Assembly: GCA_020860575.1 (NCBI GenBank)
Contig: JAJBUB010000125.1
Coordinates: 1-39,590 of the forward strand
Direction: 5' to 3'
Origin: Clostridiales bacterium
GTDB taxonomy: Bacteria > Bacillota > Clostridia > Oscillospirales > Oscillospiraceae
Length of the DNA: 39,590 bases
Part shown: positions 1 through 7,769 of the stretch, piece by piece
How the letters are laid out: each line of letters starts with the position of its first letter
Position numbering within the stretch: position 1 is the first letter of the stretch
Position numbers and translations under genes: made by a program
Notes under the pieces: model-generated
Database searches by the model: none
What the model was told of the DNA's origin: nothing
The model's input: only the letters and a program-made list of their open reading frames with translations

Positions 1-861
1 AAGGGAGAGGGCCTGGGCAATAAGTTCCTGTCCAACATCCGCATGACCGACGCCATCGTCCATGTGGTGCGCTGCTTTGACGACGAGAACGTCATCCATG
101 TGGAGGGCAGCACCGACCCCGTCCGGGACATCGGCATCATCGACCTGGAGCTGATCATGGCCGACCTGGAGATGGTGGACCGGCGCATCGACAAGGCAAA
201 GAAGGCCGCCAAGGGGGATAAGAAGTTCCTCCACGAGGCGGAGGTGTTCTCCGGCCTCCGGGATTGGCTCAACGACGGCAACTCGGTGCGCTCCTACCAG
301 TGCAGTGAGGACGACCGGGAGCTGATCGCCACCAGCGACCTGCTGACCCTGAAGCCGGTCATCTATGCCGCCAATCTGGACGAGGACACCTTCTCCGGCG
401 GGGAATACGGGGAGAACCCCTATTACTGCGCCGTGAAGGAGCTGGCGGACAAGGAGGGAGCGCAGGTGATCCCCGTCTGCGCCAGTCTGGAGGAGGAGCT
501 GAGCCAGATGGACAGCGAGGAGCAGGCCGCTTTTATGGAGGACCTTGGCATCCCGGAGTCCGGTCTGGACCGGCTGGTGAAGGCCAGCTATACCCTCCTG
601 GGCCTGATCTCCTTCCTGACCTCCGGGGAGGACGAGTGCCGGGCCTGGACCATCACCCGGGGCACCAAGGCCCCCCAGGCGGCGGGCAAGATCCACTCCG
701 ACTTCGAGCGGGGCTTTATCCGGGCAGAGGTCATCGCCTATGACGACATGGTAGCCTGCGGCAGCGAAAAAGCAGCCCGGGAAAAGGGCCTGATGCGCTC
801 CGAGGGTAAGGAGTACGTGGTCCAGGACGGGGACATCATCCTGTTCCGGTTCAATGTGTGA
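1..861 (+). CDS. ychF: YchF/OLA1-family ATPase, 5' truncated by window edge
   Basis: YchF is a universally conserved P-loop NTPase of the Obg group that binds ribosomes and prefers ATP. The frame is open from base 1 ([14 protein letters not shown]) upstream of the first ATG at 43, so the gene starts outside the window; 286 residues of the usual about 365 are visible. The fourth nucleotide-binding motif reads NLDE where a GTPase has NKxD, as is known for YchF and explains its ATP preference. A coiled-coil arm ([15 protein letters not shown]) follows the first part, and the C-terminal TGS domain carries the typical [25 protein letters not shown] block. The P-loop lies upstream and cannot be checked. 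It faces the fumarase/divIVA pair tail to tail. Confidence 0.96.
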   Translation, partial: KGEGLGNKFLSNIRMTDAIVHVVRCFDDENVIHVEGSTDPVRDIGIIDLELIMADLEMVDRRIDKAKKAAKGDKKFLHEAEVFSGLRDWLNDGNSVRSYQCSEDDRELIATSDLLTLKPVIYAANLDEDTFSGGEYGENPYYCAVKELADKEGAQVIPVCASLEEELSQMDSEEQAAFMEDLGIPESGLDRLVKASYTLLGLISFLTSGEDECRAWTITRGTKAPQAAGKIHSDFERGFIRAEVIAYDDMVACGSEKAAREKGLMRSEGKEYVVQDGDIILFRFNV

Positions 862-896
862 ACGCAATTGCCGGGACAGATGAGGTAAATACACAA

Positions 897-933
897 CAAA
901 AACCGGATAGGCGGCGATGCCTCAACGGTTTTG
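897..933. terminator. Probable bidirectional terminator between ychF and the fumarase gene
   Basis: An AAAACCG / CGGTTTT stem with an inner AGGC/GCCT helix lies between the two converging genes. The A-tract and T-tract sit inside the stem, so it could stop transcription from either side. No longer U-run follows, so strength is uncertain. Confidence 0.55.
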
Positions 934-951
934 AATTTGCCCGACTGTCAT

Positions 952-1515
952 TTATTTTATTTGGTACGCCTCCCGGACAGTCTCATAGAGACTGTTCCCC
1001 TGGGCGTCCATGGCCACGGTGAGGGGGAGATCGCAGACGGTCATCCGTTTCACCGACTCACAGCCCAGATCGTCAAAGGCGATGACCTCTGCCTTCTGGA
1101 TGCACCGGGCGATGAGCGCCCCGGCCCCGCCCACGGCGGCAAAGTAACAGGCCCCGTTGCGGACGATGGCGGCCCGGACCTGGTCGTCCATCTGACCCTT
1201 GCCGATGATGCCTACCAGCCCCAGATCCAGCAGCCGGGGGGCAAAGCCGTTCATCCGGCTGGAGGTGGTGGGGCCGCAGGCCCCCACCGCCATCCCCTGC
1301 TGGGCGGGCGTGGGACCGGCGGAGTAGATGATGGCGTCCCGGAGGGGGAAGGGGGGCTGCTCCCCCCGGTCCAGCAGGGCGAAGATGCGCTTGTGGGCGG
1401 CGTCCCGGGCGGTGTAGATCGTCCCGCTGAGGATGACCCGGTCCCCCGCCCGAAGCGCAGGGGCTACCGACCGAAGCTGCTCCGTGGAGAGGCGATAGGT
1501 CTGGGACGTACTCAC
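952..1515 (-). CDS. Class I (Fe-S) fumarase / tartrate dehydratase beta subunit
   Basis: This is the beta (C-terminal-domain) subunit of class I iron-sulfur hydro-lyases, which reversibly hydrate fumarate to malate together with an alpha subunit that carries the 4Fe-4S cluster. The 187 residues match the family length, with the conserved YSAGPTPA, GACGPTTSSRMN and GLVGIIGKG blocks and AVGGAGALIA near the C-terminus. The start is GTG at 1515, overlapping the divIVA stop as GTGA, with GGAGGGAG just upstream, so translation is probably coupled. No alpha-subunit gene adjoins: ychF follows on the other strand and divIVA precedes. L-tartrate dehydratase beta cannot be excluded from sequence alone. 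Confidence 0.88.
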   Translation of the reverse strand: MSTSQTYRLSTEQLRSVAPALRAGDRVILSGTIYTARDAAHKRIFALLDRGEQPPFPLRDAIIYSAGPTPAQQGMAVGACGPTTSSRMNGFAPRLLDLGLVGIIGKGQMDDQVRAAIVRNGACYFAAVGGAGALIARCIQKAEVIAFDDLGCESVKRMTVCDLPLTVAMDAQGNSLYETVREAYQIK

Positions 1516-2243
1516 TGCTCTCCCTCCTCACACAGCTCCTCCACCGCCTGTGCATTCTCCTCAAAGGTGCGGCTCAGGCTGGAGAGATCCTGACGCAAGG
1601 CGTCCACCTCCCGGAGCGCACCGGTGACGCTGTTTTTCAGGTCGTCGGAGGCGGTGACAAAGTCCCGCCTGGTCCGGGCCATCAGCTGCCGACGCTCTGC
1701 CCTGATGTGCTCCGCCTCGTCAGAGGCCTGGGCGACAGTGCGCTCCGCCTGCTGCCGGGCCTGCTCCTGGACGGACTCCGCCCGGGCGTTGGCCTGGGCC
1801 AGAATTTCCGATTCCTTTGCCCGGGCCTGGGCCAGAATGGCGTCCGCCTCGGCCTTTGCCGACTCCAGCAGGGAGGACGCCCGGCGGCGGGCCTCCAGCT
1901 CGATGGAGGCAAAGTCGTCCTTTAGCTGCCGATAGCCCTCCGCCTGGTCCCGCAGCTCCTGGGCAGAGCGGCCCTCGGCCAGCAGAGGCTCCAGCTGGGT
2001 CTGAAGAGACTTGTTTTCCTCCTCCAGAGCCTCCGCCCGGGCGTTGGCCGTCTCCAGCTGCTGCCGCAGCGACGACAGCTCCGCCTCAGCGGCCTGGGCA
2101 TCTCCCCGGGCCGCCTCCAGCTGGGCGGTCAGGCGCTCCGTCTCCTGGTTGTGTTCCTTTGCAGTGCGCTCAATATAATCCAGCACGTCCTGGCGATGGA
2201 AACCGCCGAAGCCGGCCGTGCGAAAGGAATTGTTCTGCTCCAC
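1512..2243 (-). CDS. DivIVA-domain coiled-coil protein
   Basis: The 243-residue protein begins with a DivIVA-like segment (FRTAGFGGFHRQDVLDYIE, about residues 6-24) that in this family binds curved or septal membrane. A long Ala/Glu/Gln/Arg-rich coiled coil follows (about residues 25-200) with almost no Pro or Gly. The role is likely scaffolding at poles or septa; whether it is DivIVA, SepIVA-like or GpsB-like cannot be decided. The start is GTG at 2243 with AAAGGAGG eight bases upstream. It is the first gene of a two-gene unit with the fumarase beta subunit, driven by a TTGTAA-N17-TATACT promoter that diverges from the tRNA promoter. Confidence 0.82.
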   Translation of the reverse strand: MEQNNSFRTAGFGGFHRQDVLDYIERTAKEHNQETERLTAQLEAARGDAQAAEAELSSLRQQLETANARAEALEEENKSLQTQLEPLLAEGRSAQELRDQAEGYRQLKDDFASIELEARRRASSLLESAKAEADAILAQARAKESEILAQANARAESVQEQARQQAERTVAQASDEAEHIRAERRQLMARTRRDFVTASDDLKNSVTGALREVDALRQDLSSLSRTFEENAQAVEELCEEGEQ

Positions 2244-2274
2244 ACAGATGACCTCCTTTTCTCAGTTCAAGGGC

Positions 2275-2303
2275 AGTATAGCATGGAACCGAAATTTTTA
2301 CAA
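2275..2303 (-). promoter_or_regulatory. Promoter of divIVA-fumarase unit
   Basis: Reading the minus strand: TTGTAA, 17 bases, TATACT, with TGC directly before the -10. It lies about 32 bases upstream of the GTG start and its RBS. Confidence 0.7.
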
Positions 2304-2333
2304 GATTTCCGGGAAATTCTGTGGGTTTTCCCC

Positions 2334-2362
2334 TTTACAATTTGGGGAGAAGTTGGTATAAT
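2334..2362 (+). promoter_or_regulatory. Promoter of tRNA-Arg
   Basis: TTTACA, 17 bases, TATAAT. The predicted start is near 2369, about 27 bases before the mature tRNA 5' end. Confidence 0.85.
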
Positions 2363-2395
2363 AACCAAGCACTTGAGAGAGTGCATTGCTTATTT

Positions 2396-2468
2396 GCGCC
2401 CGTGGTCTAATGGATAAGGCACCAGATTCCGGTTCTGGTTACTGGGGGTTCGAGTCCCTTCGGGCGTA
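2396..2468 (+). tRNA. tRNA-Arg (anticodon CCG)
   Basis: The cloverleaf can be drawn by hand. The acceptor stem is GCGCCCG/CGGGCGT, the anticodon stem is CCAGA/TCTGG around TTCCGGT (anticodon CCG, reading CGG), and the T-arm is GGGGG-TTCGAGT-CCCTT. The D-arm contains the usual TGGATAAGG. The discriminator base is A and no 3' CCA is encoded, so CCA is presumably added enzymatically. CGG is a frequent Arg codon in the neighbouring genes. The gene is monocistronic, with its own promoter and terminator. Confidence 0.95.
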
Positions 2469-2476
2469 TATCGGCT

Positions 2477-2524
2477 GGACGCCCATTCTGATGCTTCTTG
2501 TATCAGAATGGGCGTCCGTTTTTT
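2477..2524 (+). terminator. Intrinsic terminator of tRNA-Arg
   Basis: A perfect 16-bp stem (GGACGCCCATTCTGAT and its complement) with a 9-base loop is followed by GTTTTTT. Confidence 0.95.
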
Positions 2525-2558
2525 GCAAATTTGAACGGCGAAAAGTCCCGGGGATGGC

Positions 2559-2587
2559 TTGCCTCATTGGCCTGACCGCATTATAAT
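2559..2587 (+). promoter_or_regulatory. Promoter of the M42 peptidase gene
   Basis: TTGCCT, 17 bases, TATAAT, ending about 33 bases before the ATG; AAAAGGAG lies between as RBS. Confidence 0.85.
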
Positions 2588-2620
2588 AGGACCAATCACA
2601 CGCCAAAAGGAGACCTTTTT

Positions 2621-3652
2621 ATGTATGAGATCGATATGAAGAGCTGTATGGAGCGTTTCCAAGACCTGCTGGCTGTCGACAGCACAACCGGGCAGTTCCG
2701 TGAGGTTCAAAACTGCGTGGTGGCCCAGCTGGAGGCGCTGGGCTGCCCGGTCCATGTCACCCACAAGGGAGGGGTCCTCGCCGACCTGGGCGGGGAGGGG
2801 GATCCCCTGGTCATCACCGCCCACCTGGACGACATCGGCCTGATGGTGCGCCATGTCAACGCCGACGGCACCCTGAACGTCTGCCCGGTGGGCGGGCTGT
2901 ACCCCTTCTATTCCGTGGGAGAGAACGTCCGCGTCCACACCCGGGACGGGGCGGTGTACACCGGCACTGTCTGCCGCACCCCCAACTCCGTCCACGTCAC
3001 CGAGGAGGAGCTGCGCCAGGCGGCGGGAGATTTCCGGAAAAACGTCTGCGTGGTGCTGGACGAGCCGGTGTCCTCCGCCGCCGAGATGAAGGCCCTGGGG
3101 GTGGAGACCGGGGACGTGATCGCTCTGGAGCCTCGCTTCACCCTGTCCAACGGCTATGTCAAGTCCCGCTTTGTGGACGACAAGGCCTGCGCCGCCGTGC
3201 TTTTGGAGTGCATCCGGTATCTGAAGGACAACGGATTGACGCCCCGGCGCAAGGTGCTGGCCTATTTCTCCATGTATGAGGAGATCGGCCACGGCACCTC
3301 CTGGCTGCCGGAGGGGGTGCGGGACATCCTGGCCATCGACATCGCCCCCACCGGCCCGGAGCAGAACTCCGACGAGCGGAAGGTGTCTATCTTCGCCAAG
3401 GACTCCCGGTACCCCTACCACTGGGAGATGACCAGCGAGCTGCGCCGGGCGGCCATCGACAACGGGGTGGACTACGTCATGGACATTTTCACCCCACACT
3501 ACGGCACCGATGCCAACGTCTCCCTGGTGGCGGGACACGACGTCCGCCACGCCGCCATCGGCCCCGGCACCGCCAACAGCCACGGCTACGAGCGCACCCA
3601 TCTGGACGGTCTGAAAAACACCGGGGCGCTGGTGCTGAGCTATATCCTCTGA
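2621..3652 (+). CDS. M42-family metallo-aminopeptidase
   Basis: The 343-residue protein belongs to the M42 dinuclear metallopeptidases (PepA/TET/FrvX/CelM group), cytosolic enzymes that trim N-terminal residues from peptides and often form dodecamers. Metal-ligand motifs are visible in order: HLDDIG (His68), RFVDDKA (about Asp186), YEEIGHG (catalytic and ligand Glu220/221), AIDIAPTG (Asp240) and a C-terminal HGYERTH. Residues around 90-150 form the inserted PDZ-like lid domain. Length is normal. The start ATG has AAAAGGAG at proper spacing. The gene stands alone between the tRNA and spoVAD, with its own promoter and terminator. Substrate specificity (glutamyl, leucyl or broader) cannot be read from sequence. 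Confidence 0.92.
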   Translation: MYEIDMKSCMERFQDLLAVDSTTGQFREVQNCVVAQLEALGCPVHVTHKGGVLADLGGEGDPLVITAHLDDIGLMVRHVNADGTLNVCPVGGLYPFYSVGENVRVHTRDGAVYTGTVCRTPNSVHVTEEELRQAAGDFRKNVCVVLDEPVSSAAEMKALGVETGDVIALEPRFTLSNGYVKSRFVDDKACAAVLLECIRYLKDNGLTPRRKVLAYFSMYEEIGHGTSWLPEGVRDILAIDIAPTGPEQNSDERKVSIFAKDSRYPYHWEMTSELRRAAIDNGVDYVMDIFTPHYGTDANVSLVAGHDVRHAAIGPGTANSHGYERTHLDGLKNTGALVLSYIL

Positions 3653-3662
3653 TTTTGAGAGA

Positions 3663-3705
3663 TCGCCGCACAGACCTGTTACGGGGCCTGTGCGGTGATT
3701 TTTTT
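3663..3705 (+). terminator. Terminator of the M42 peptidase gene
   Basis: An 11-bp stem (TCGCCGCACAG / CTGTGCGGTGA, one G-T pair) is followed by seven T. Confidence 0.93.
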
Positions 3706-3778
3706 ACCCTTTCTGTGAAGTCCGGCATAATTTTCGTCTCATCGGGCAAACTTTCTCCACAGAAGGGAGCGAATGTGG

Positions 3779-4792
3779 ATGGAAACGAAGAAGCAGGGCA
3801 GCAGGACCTTTGCCCTGGCCTGTCCCCCCTCAGCGGCGGGTTGGGGCAGCGTAGTGGGCAAAAAGGAGGGCCAGGGCCCTCTGGGGCGGTGCTTCGGCTC
3901 CGTCTCCCAGGACAGCTATTTCGGGGAAAAGACCTGGGAACGGGCGGAGAGCGTCATGCAGGAACAGGCGCTGGCCCAGGCCCTGGAGCGGGCGGGACAG
4001 CCTGCCGGGGCGCTGGACGCCCTCTTTGGGGGCGACCTGATGAACCAGTGCATCGCCACCTCCTACGCCGCCCGGAGTACGGGCGTCCCCTTTTTCGGCC
4101 TCTACGGGGCCTGCTCTACGATGGCGGAGAGCCTGGCCCTGGCGGCGCTGCTGCTGGACGGAGGCTTTGGGGAGTGGACGGGGGCGGTGGCCTCCAGCCA
4201 CTTCTGTACAGCGGAGCGGCAGTACCGGACGCCCCTGGAATACGGGGGCCAGCGGACCCCTACCGCCCAGTGGACGGCCACCGCCGCCGGAGCGGTGGTG
4301 CTGGCGAAAAACGGGCCGGGGCCATATGTCACACATGTCACCGTGGGCCGGGTCCGGGACCGGGGCATCAGGGACGCCAACAATATGGGGGCGGCCATGG
4401 CCCCCGCCGCCTACGACACCATCGACACCCACCTGAAGGACACGGGGCGCTCCTCCAGCTTTTACGACCTCATCGTAACCGGAGATCTGGGCAAGCTTGG
4501 CCAGGCCCTGGTGGTGAAGCTGTTCGGCCAGGACGGGGTGGAGCTGTCCAACTACAACGACTGCGGGCTGATGCTCTACGACCTGGAGGACCAGGACGTT
4601 CACTGTGGCGGCTCCGGCTGTGGCTGCTCCGCCGCCGTGCTCACCGGGCTGCTGCTGGAGGGGCTGCGCAGCGGACAGTGGGAGAATATCCTGTTCTGCG
4701 GCACCGGCGCGCTCCACTCTCCCACTGCCTTGGGCCAGGGGGAGAGCATCCCCGGCATCTGCCATGCCGTGGCCCTGTCCGCTCGGCGATAG
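3779..4792 (+). CDS. spoVAD: Stage V sporulation protein AD
   Basis: SpoVAD is the thiolase-fold, dipicolinate-binding soluble component of the SpoVA channel that loads Ca-DPA into the forespore. About 337 residues match family length. Recognisable blocks are GSVSQDSYFGEKTWERAES near residue 40, GLYGACSTMAESL around 110, the conserved FCTAERQYRTPLEYGGQRTPTAQWT tract, and GGSGCGCSAAV and FCGTGALHSP near the C-terminus. The ORF track starts at the ATG at 3773, but AAGGGAG at 3763-3769 is only three bases from it and nine from the ATG at 3779, so 3779 is preferred. spoVAE follows 13 bases later. spoVAC, normally just upstream, is not present here. No convincing sigma-G promoter was found by eye. 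Confidence 0.94.
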   Translation: METKKQGSRTFALACPPSAAGWGSVVGKKEGQGPLGRCFGSVSQDSYFGEKTWERAESVMQEQALAQALERAGQPAGALDALFGGDLMNQCIATSYAARSTGVPFFGLYGACSTMAESLALAALLLDGGFGEWTGAVASSHFCTAERQYRTPLEYGGQRTPTAQWTATAAGAVVLAKNGPGPYVTHVTVGRVRDRGIRDANNMGAAMAPAAYDTIDTHLKDTGRSSSFYDLIVTGDLGKLGQALVVKLFGQDGVELSNYNDCGLMLYDLEDQDVHCGGSGCGCSAAVLTGLLLEGLRSGQWENILFCGTGALHSPTALGQGESIPGICHAVALSARR

Positions 4793-4805
4793 GAGGAGAT
4801 GTGAC

Positions 4806-5177
4806 ATGACGGATATCATCTACAACTGCATCAAGGCGTTTCTCGCCGGAGGGCTGATCTGCCTGGTGGGGCAGGCGCTCATTGACCGCACCAGCCTGAC
4901 CCCCGCCCGCATCCTGACCACCTTCGTGGTGGCGGGGGTGATTTTGGAGGCGGTGGGACTGTATGGCCCCTTTGCCGATTGGGCCGGGTCGGGGGCCTCC
5001 GTCCCCCTCACCGGCTTTGGCTCCAACCTGGCCCGGGGGGTCCGGGAGGCGGTGATGACCGACGGCGTCCTGGGAGCCTTCACAGGGGGGACCGCCGCCG
5101 CTGCGGGAGGCATCGCCGCCGCCGTCCTCTTCGGCTGGCTGGCCGCCGTGGCCTTCCAGCCGGAGGACAAGAGCTGA
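4806..5177 (+). CDS. spoVAE: Stage V sporulation protein AE
   Basis: SpoVAE is a small integral membrane subunit of the SpoVA dipicolinate channel in the inner forespore membrane. The product (123 residues, MTDIIYNCIKAFLAGGLICLVGQALID) has about four hydrophobic segments and the family motifs GQALIDRT, TPARILTTFVVAGV and LTGFGSNLARGVREAV. The ORF track extends it upstream to 4605, but that part overlaps spoVAD in another frame; the ATG at 4806 with AGGAGGAGATGTGAC ahead is the real start. It sits in a two-gene unit with spoVAD. Confidence 0.94.
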   Translation: MTDIIYNCIKAFLAGGLICLVGQALIDRTSLTPARILTTFVVAGVILEAVGLYGPFADWAGSGASVPLTGFGSNLARGVREAVMTDGVLGAFTGGTAAAAGGIAAAVLFGWLAAVAFQPEDKS

Positions 5178-5237
5178 GAGATGGGGGTGTCCCTCTCAAA
5201 TAGGATCGCCGCCCCGCTGATGCAGGGAGCGTAGCGG

Positions 5238-5271
5238 AAGCGCCGCCTCTGTCGCGAAAGGCGGCGCTTTA
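5238..5271 (+). terminator. Terminator after spoVAE
   Basis: An 11-bp stem AAGCGCCGCCT / AGGCGGCGCTT ends in a short T-run. It separates the spoVA pair from the trp promoter. The 5178-5349 stretch otherwise shows nothing recognisable. Confidence 0.8.
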
Positions 5272-5349
5272 CATCGGAGCGGGAGACGGAAGGATGCTGC
5301 ACAGAGTCAATTTTCGGTATCGGCGCCGGAATTTCCTCTGCATCCCCAC

Positions 5350-5377
5350 TTGACATTGCCCAAAGAGATGCTATAAT
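5350..5377 (+). promoter_or_regulatory. Promoter of the trp operon
   Basis: Consensus TTGACA, 16 bases, TATAAT with TGC before the -10. Transcription would start near 5384, giving a leader of about 330 bases. Confidence 0.9.
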
Positions 5378-5383
5378 ATCGTT

Positions 5384-5667
5384 AACTGAACATCGTCCAT
5401 GAAACCGTTGAAGTGGAGATAACGGCAGGATACGCGTGTACAGAGAGCCGGGGTGCTGAAACTCTGGCAGCAGACTGCGTGTCAAATTGACCACGGAGGG
5501 CACGGCGAACCGCCCGGGAGGGCGCAGTATCCCGTGACGTGAGGGCATACGTCAATTGCCGGAAATGTGTTTGCATTTCGCAAAGTGCGCAGAATTTCTG
5601 CGAAACAAGGTGGCACCGCGGTACATCCGTCCTTGACTGAGCAACAGTCATGGGCGGTTTTCATTTT
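5384..5667 (+). promoter_or_regulatory. T-box leader of the trp operon
   Basis: A tRNA-sensing T-box riboswitch that should allow readthrough when tRNA-Trp is uncharged. Seen directly: the AGAGAGCCGG...GGTGCTGAAA distal part of stem I (GCCGG 5447-5451 pairs with CTGGC 5464-5468), the T-box core AAGGTGGCACCGCGG at 5607-5621, and an overlapping terminator (stem 5627-5657, then TTTTCATTTTT). The bulge reads UGGC, which pairs with a G73 discriminator. G73 is usual for bacterial tRNA-Trp and fits the operon. My hand fold of stem I (GAUACGC 5429-5435 with GCGUGUC 5477-5483; GUGG 5413-5416 with CCAC 5491-5494) leaves AAAUUGA on the specifier side, with no UGG, so specifier identity is unresolved. 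Confidence 0.93.
5627..5667 (+). terminator. Regulated terminator of the trp T-box
   Basis: The stem is CCGUCC-UGACUG / CAGUCA-GGGCGG with one internal mismatch and loop AGCAA, then TTTTCATTTTT. It competes with the antiterminator formed by the T-box core. Confidence 0.92.
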
Positions 5668-5711
5668 TCCGGGGCGCAGCCGCCCCCACCTCTTTCTCGG
5701 GAGATGATGTC

Positions 5712-7190
5712 ATGGAAAAACGCTACTATCCCACACTGGAGCAGGCCCGGCAGTACGAGGCGGACTATCGCACCGTCCCCGTCACCCGCACCATCCTCTC
5801 CGACCGCTGCACCACCATCGAGACGCTACGTATCCTGAAATCCGTCAGCCGCCACTGCTTTCTGCTGGAGAGCCTGGAGGACTCCGGCCGCTGGGGACGG
5901 TACACCTTCCTGGGCTATCAGCCCCGGCTGGAGTTCACCTGTCAGGACGGGGTCGTCCGGGTGCGCAACGGGTTCGAGATGAAGGTGGAGACGCGGAATC
6001 CCGGAGAGATCATCCGTCAGATCGTCCGGGACAACCGCAGCCCCAAAATTCCCGGTTTGCCCCCCTTTACCGGCGGCCTGATGGGGTACTTCTCCTACGA
6101 CTACATCAAGTATGCCGAACCCACCCTGAACCTGGAGGCCAACGATCAGGAGTCCTTCAAGGACGTGGACCTGATGTTGTTTGACAAGCTCATCGCCTTC
6201 GACAATCTGAAGCAGACGGTGACGGTCATCTGCAACGCCAGGACGGACGCCCTGGAGGAGAACTACCGCAACGCCTGTCTGGAGCTGGACGCCATGGTAG
6301 AGCTGCTCCTCCCCGGGCCCCCCGCCCCCCCCCGGCCCCGCCGGCTGAAAAGCGATTTCACCGCCCTGTTCGACAAAGAGCGCTACTGCCAGATGGTGGA
6401 GACCGCCCGACACTACATCTACGAGGGCGACATCTTCCAGGTGGTGTTATCCAACCGGCTCCAGGCCCAGGTGGAGGGCAGTCTGCTGGACACCTACCGC
6501 CTGCTGCGCACCAGCAACCCCTCCCCCTATATGTTCTACATCTCCAGCGACGACGTGGAGATCGTGGGGGCCTCCCCGGAGACGCTGGTGAAGCTCCAGG
6601 ACGGGGTGCTGCACACCTTCCCCCTGGCGGGCACCCGGCCCCGGGGCAAGACGGAGGCGGAGGACCAGGCCCTGGAGCGGGAGCTGCTGGCCGACCCCAA
6701 GGAGCTGTCGGAACACAATATGCTGGTGGACCTGGGCCGGAACGACATCGGCCGCCTGTCCAAATTCGGCACGGTGGAGGTGGAGAAGTATCTCTCCGTG
6801 GAGCGGTACTCCCACGTCATGCACATCGGCTCCACCGTCCGGGGGGAGATCCGGGACGACCGGGACGCGGTGGACGCCGTGGGCTGCGTCCTCCCCGCCG
6901 GCACTCTCTCCGGCGCGCCCAAGCTCCGGGCCTGCGAGATCATCCACGAGCTGGAGGGCAACAAGCGGGGCATCTACGGCGGGGCCATCGGCTACATCGA
7001 CTTCACCGGCAACCTGGACACCTGCATCGCCATCCGCCTGGCCTTCCAGAAGAACGGTACCGCCTACGTCCGCTCGGGAGCGGGCATCGTGGCCGACTCC
7101 GTCCCGGAGAAGGAGTACCAGGAGTGCATCAACAAGGCCGCCGCCGTGATGAACGCCATCCGCGCCTCGGAGGGAGGGATCGACCAATGA
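5712..7190 (+). CDS. trpE: Anthranilate synthase component I
   Basis: Converts chorismate and ammonia (from TrpG) to anthranilate. The 492 residues are of usual length. The N-terminal domain holds the tryptophan-inhibition motif LLESLEDSGRWGRYTFLG (about residues 52-69), so feedback inhibition is expected. The chorismate-binding domain has IYEGDIFQVVLSNR, the SGAPKLRACEIIHELE block and a C-terminal YVRSGAGIVADSVPE. A proline-rich linker (PGPPAPPRPRR, about residue 200) is encoded over a run of nine C. The ATG has GGGAG eight bases upstream. The stop overlaps the trpG start as ATGA, which fits equimolar synthesis of the two subunits. Confidence 0.97.
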   Translation: MEKRYYPTLEQARQYEADYRTVPVTRTILSDRCTTIETLRILKSVSRHCFLLESLEDSGRWGRYTFLGYQPRLEFTCQDGVVRVRNGFEMKVETRNPGEIIRQIVRDNRSPKIPGLPPFTGGLMGYFSYDYIKYAEPTLNLEANDQESFKDVDLMLFDKLIAFDNLKQTVTVICNARTDALEENYRNACLELDAMVELLLPGPPAPPRPRRLKSDFTALFDKERYCQMVETARHYIYEGDIFQVVLSNRLQAQVEGSLLDTYRLLRTSNPSPYMFYISSDDVEIVGASPETLVKLQDGVLHTFPLAGTRPRGKTEAEDQALERELLADPKELSEHNMLVDLGRNDIGRLSKFGTVEVEKYLSVERYSHVMHIGSTVRGEIRDDRDAVDAVGCVLPAGTLSGAPKLRACEIIHELEGNKRGIYGGAIGYIDFTGNLDTCIAIRLAFQKNGTAYVRSGAGIVADSVPEKEYQECINKAAAVMNAIRASEGGIDQ

Positions 7191-7768
7191 TCCTGCTGAT
7201 CGACAACTATGACAGCTTTTCCTACAACCTCTATCAGCTGATAGGCTCTATCGACCCGGACATCCGGGTGGTGCGCAACGACGAGGTGACGACGGCCCAG
7301 GCCGCCGCCCTTCATCCCCAGGCCATCATCCTCTCCCCCGGCCCGGGCAGGCCGGAGAACGCCGGCATCTGCATGGAGGTGGTAAAGGAGCTGGGGGGGA
7401 CCGTCCCCATCCTGGGGGTCTGCCTGGGACACCAGGCCATCTGCACCGCCTACGGAGGCACCGTGAGCTACGCAAAGGCACTGATGCACGGGAAGCAGTC
7501 CCTGGCCGCCCTCGACCCCGCCTCTCCCCTGTTCCGTCTCTGCTGGGAGACGGAGCCGGTAGCCCGGTACCACTCCCTCTCCGCCGTGGAGGACAGCCTG
7601 CCCGACTGTCTCCGGGTCACTGCCCGGACAGAGGACGGGGAGGTTATGGCGGTGCAGCACAACGAGTATCCGGTCTTTGGCCTGCAATTCCACCCGGAGT
7701 CCATTCTGACCCCCTGTGGGAAAACGATACTGCAAAACTTCATTCAAATCGCAAACGGAGGTAAGTAA
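7187..7768 (+). CDS. trpG: Anthranilate synthase component II (glutamine amidotransferase)
   Basis: Class I glutamine amidotransferase that feeds ammonia to TrpE. The 193 residues start [17 protein letters not shown]; the ORF-track start at 7124 is an upstream extension inside trpE. The catalytic Cys is in GVCLGHQAI and the His/Glu pair in FGLQFHPES. The oxyanion-loop segment [11 protein letters not shown] is intact. It overlaps trpE by ATGA. It is a stand-alone amidotransferase, not fused to trpD. It could in principle also serve PabB, but its location argues for tryptophan. Confidence 0.96.
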   Translation: MILLIDNYDSFSYNLYQLIGSIDPDIRVVRNDEVTTAQAAALHPQAIILSPGPGRPENAGICMEVVKELGGTVPILGVCLGHQAICTAYGGTVSYAKALMHGKQSLAALDPASPLFRLCWETEPVARYHSLSAVEDSLPDCLRVTARTEDGEVMAVQHNEYPVFGLQFHPESILTPCGKTILQNFIQIANGGK

Positions 7769-7769
7769 A

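Noticed and set aside
3706-3760. Sigma-G-type promoter (CATAATT at 3726) before spoVAD
   Set aside because: The -10 is close to consensus, but no acceptable -35 lies 17-18 bases upstream.
3655-4809. 384-codon plus-strand ORF in another frame of spoVAD
   Set aside because: Starts in the terminator of the previous gene and is Gly/Arg/Pro-rich throughout; SpoVAD is certain in the other frame.
5465-5467. UGG as the T-box specifier codon
   Set aside because: These bases form the distal helix with GCCGG at 5447-5451, so they are not free in the usual specifier loop. Not excluded if stem I folds differently.
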